The notes beneath the pieces are model-generated. The model was not told where the DNA came from. It saw only the letters and a program-made list of their open reading frames with translations, and did not search any database. Source: Novosphingobium guangzhouense (GTDB lineage Bacteria; Pseudomonadota; Alphaproteobacteria; Sphingomonadales; Sphingomonadaceae). From it: a DNA stretch of 64,000 nucleotides. The stretch spans positions 186,001-250,000 of the forward strand of contig NZ_LYMM01000029.1 in NCBI RefSeq assembly GCF_002896965.1. The letters run 5' to 3'. Positions 63,779-64,000 of the stretch are shown in pieces. Both the position numbers and the translations under genes were made by a program. The stretch's first letter is position 1; each line of letters starts with the position of its first letter.

Positions 63779-64000
63779 AGGACATTTGAAGAACAACCGA
63801 ATGTAGAAAAGTGGATAAGTTGGCCGTAAATGCCCGCGCCGACGTGCTGCAGCGCAATGTAAACAGGGGAAGAGCCGCAGGAATCCTAGGATTCGGAATG
63901 CTGCATGGCGTAACATATTGTTTTTACGACACATTACAGCGAAGCTGCAAAATTTAGGCACTCACACGTGAGTCAACCTTCATAATTTTTTATATTTGGG
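63779..64000. other. AT-rich end of the mobile region
   Basis: 222 bases without a gene. GAATCCTAGGATTC at 63881-63894 is a perfect 14-base palindrome, and ACTCAC/GTGAGT form a short inverted repeat at 63960-63973. The final 25 bases are A/T only apart from a few G and C. These may be a recombination or regulatory site of the element. Confidence 0.4.

Larger units (their letters stand above)
61653..64000. mobile_element. Probable decayed mobile element
   Basis: Gene content changes sharply after 61652 compared with the housekeeping genes to the left: a truncated serine recombinase, a helicase-like ATPase with a broken end, and parts with a different codon style (62504-62650 is AT-rich). The left boundary is near 61.65 kb and the right end is not in the window. 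No direct repeats marking the ends were found by eye. Confidence 0.5.

Noticed and set aside
63881-63894. 14-base palindrome as a recombination or attachment site
   Set aside because: A perfect palindrome of this length can occur by chance, and no second copy or recombinase core was found in the window.

Overview
The window looks like chromosomal DNA of an alphaproteobacterium of the Sphingomonadales, most like Novosphingobium or a close relative. The support is high GC with strong GC3 bias, the rpmF-plsX-fabH order, an F1 ATPase operon with an 85-residue epsilon subunit, CobT, short sphingomonad-type hypothetical genes and an XrtA/PrsK/PrsR exopolysaccharide signalling cluster. Gene density is about one per kb and most genes are housekeeping. 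This assignment comes from reading the proteins by eye, without a database search.

Layout. 1-2114: fatty acid/phospholipid start genes (fabH partial, plsX, rpmF). 2276-4718: MAPEG protein, metallo-hydrolase, an S24 repressor with palindromic operators, two small sphingomonad proteins. 4765-9120: acetolactate synthase, hydroxyacid dehydrogenase, cysS. 9188-16258: two secreted proteins, cobT, transaldolase-like gene, DUF4197 lipoprotein, priA, and two extragenic palindromes. 16754-21590: atpHAGDC with a textbook terminator. 21605-23813: decayed DUF6265 gene, GT39-type membrane glycosyltransferase, I78 inhibitor lipoprotein. 23923-25779: leucine-rich leader peptide, leuA, terminator. 25805-29948: MaoC-type dehydratase and nitronate monooxygenase, divergent and each with its own palindrome, then a frameshifted AHH nuclease-like gene, an unknown gene and a flavodoxin-like gene. 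30217-32413: recJ and three tandem tRNA-Glu genes.

32508-48403 is the most interesting part. Eleven co-directional genes on the minus strand (44695 down to 32508), nearly all overlapping or separated by less than 10 bases, encode in transcription order: inositol-3-phosphate synthase, a CTP:inositol-phosphate cytidylyltransferase-like enzyme, a GT4 glycosyltransferase, KpsE-, KpsM- and KpsT-like export proteins, a methyltransferase, a GT4, a Wza-like outer-membrane export lipoprotein, a methyltransferase and a three-domain GT4. Divergent from them is another GT4. Next come two CDP-alcohol phosphotransferases, one carrying the hallmarks of di-myo-inositol-phosphate-phosphate synthase. Together they look like a CDP-inositol pathway built into an ABC-exported capsule locus that lacks the usual KpsC/KpsS anchor enzymes.

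48407-60491: extensin-like protein, amino-acid permease, panB, then an XrtA-type sugar transferase/PrsK/PrsR/TPR operon, an M20 amidohydrolase and a possible 55-residue ORF. 60603-61652: glutamine amidotransferase and a small membrane protein. From about 61.65 kb to the end the sequence changes to what looks like a decayed mobile element: a serine recombinase without its catalytic N-terminus and a helicase-like ATPase with a broken C-terminus.
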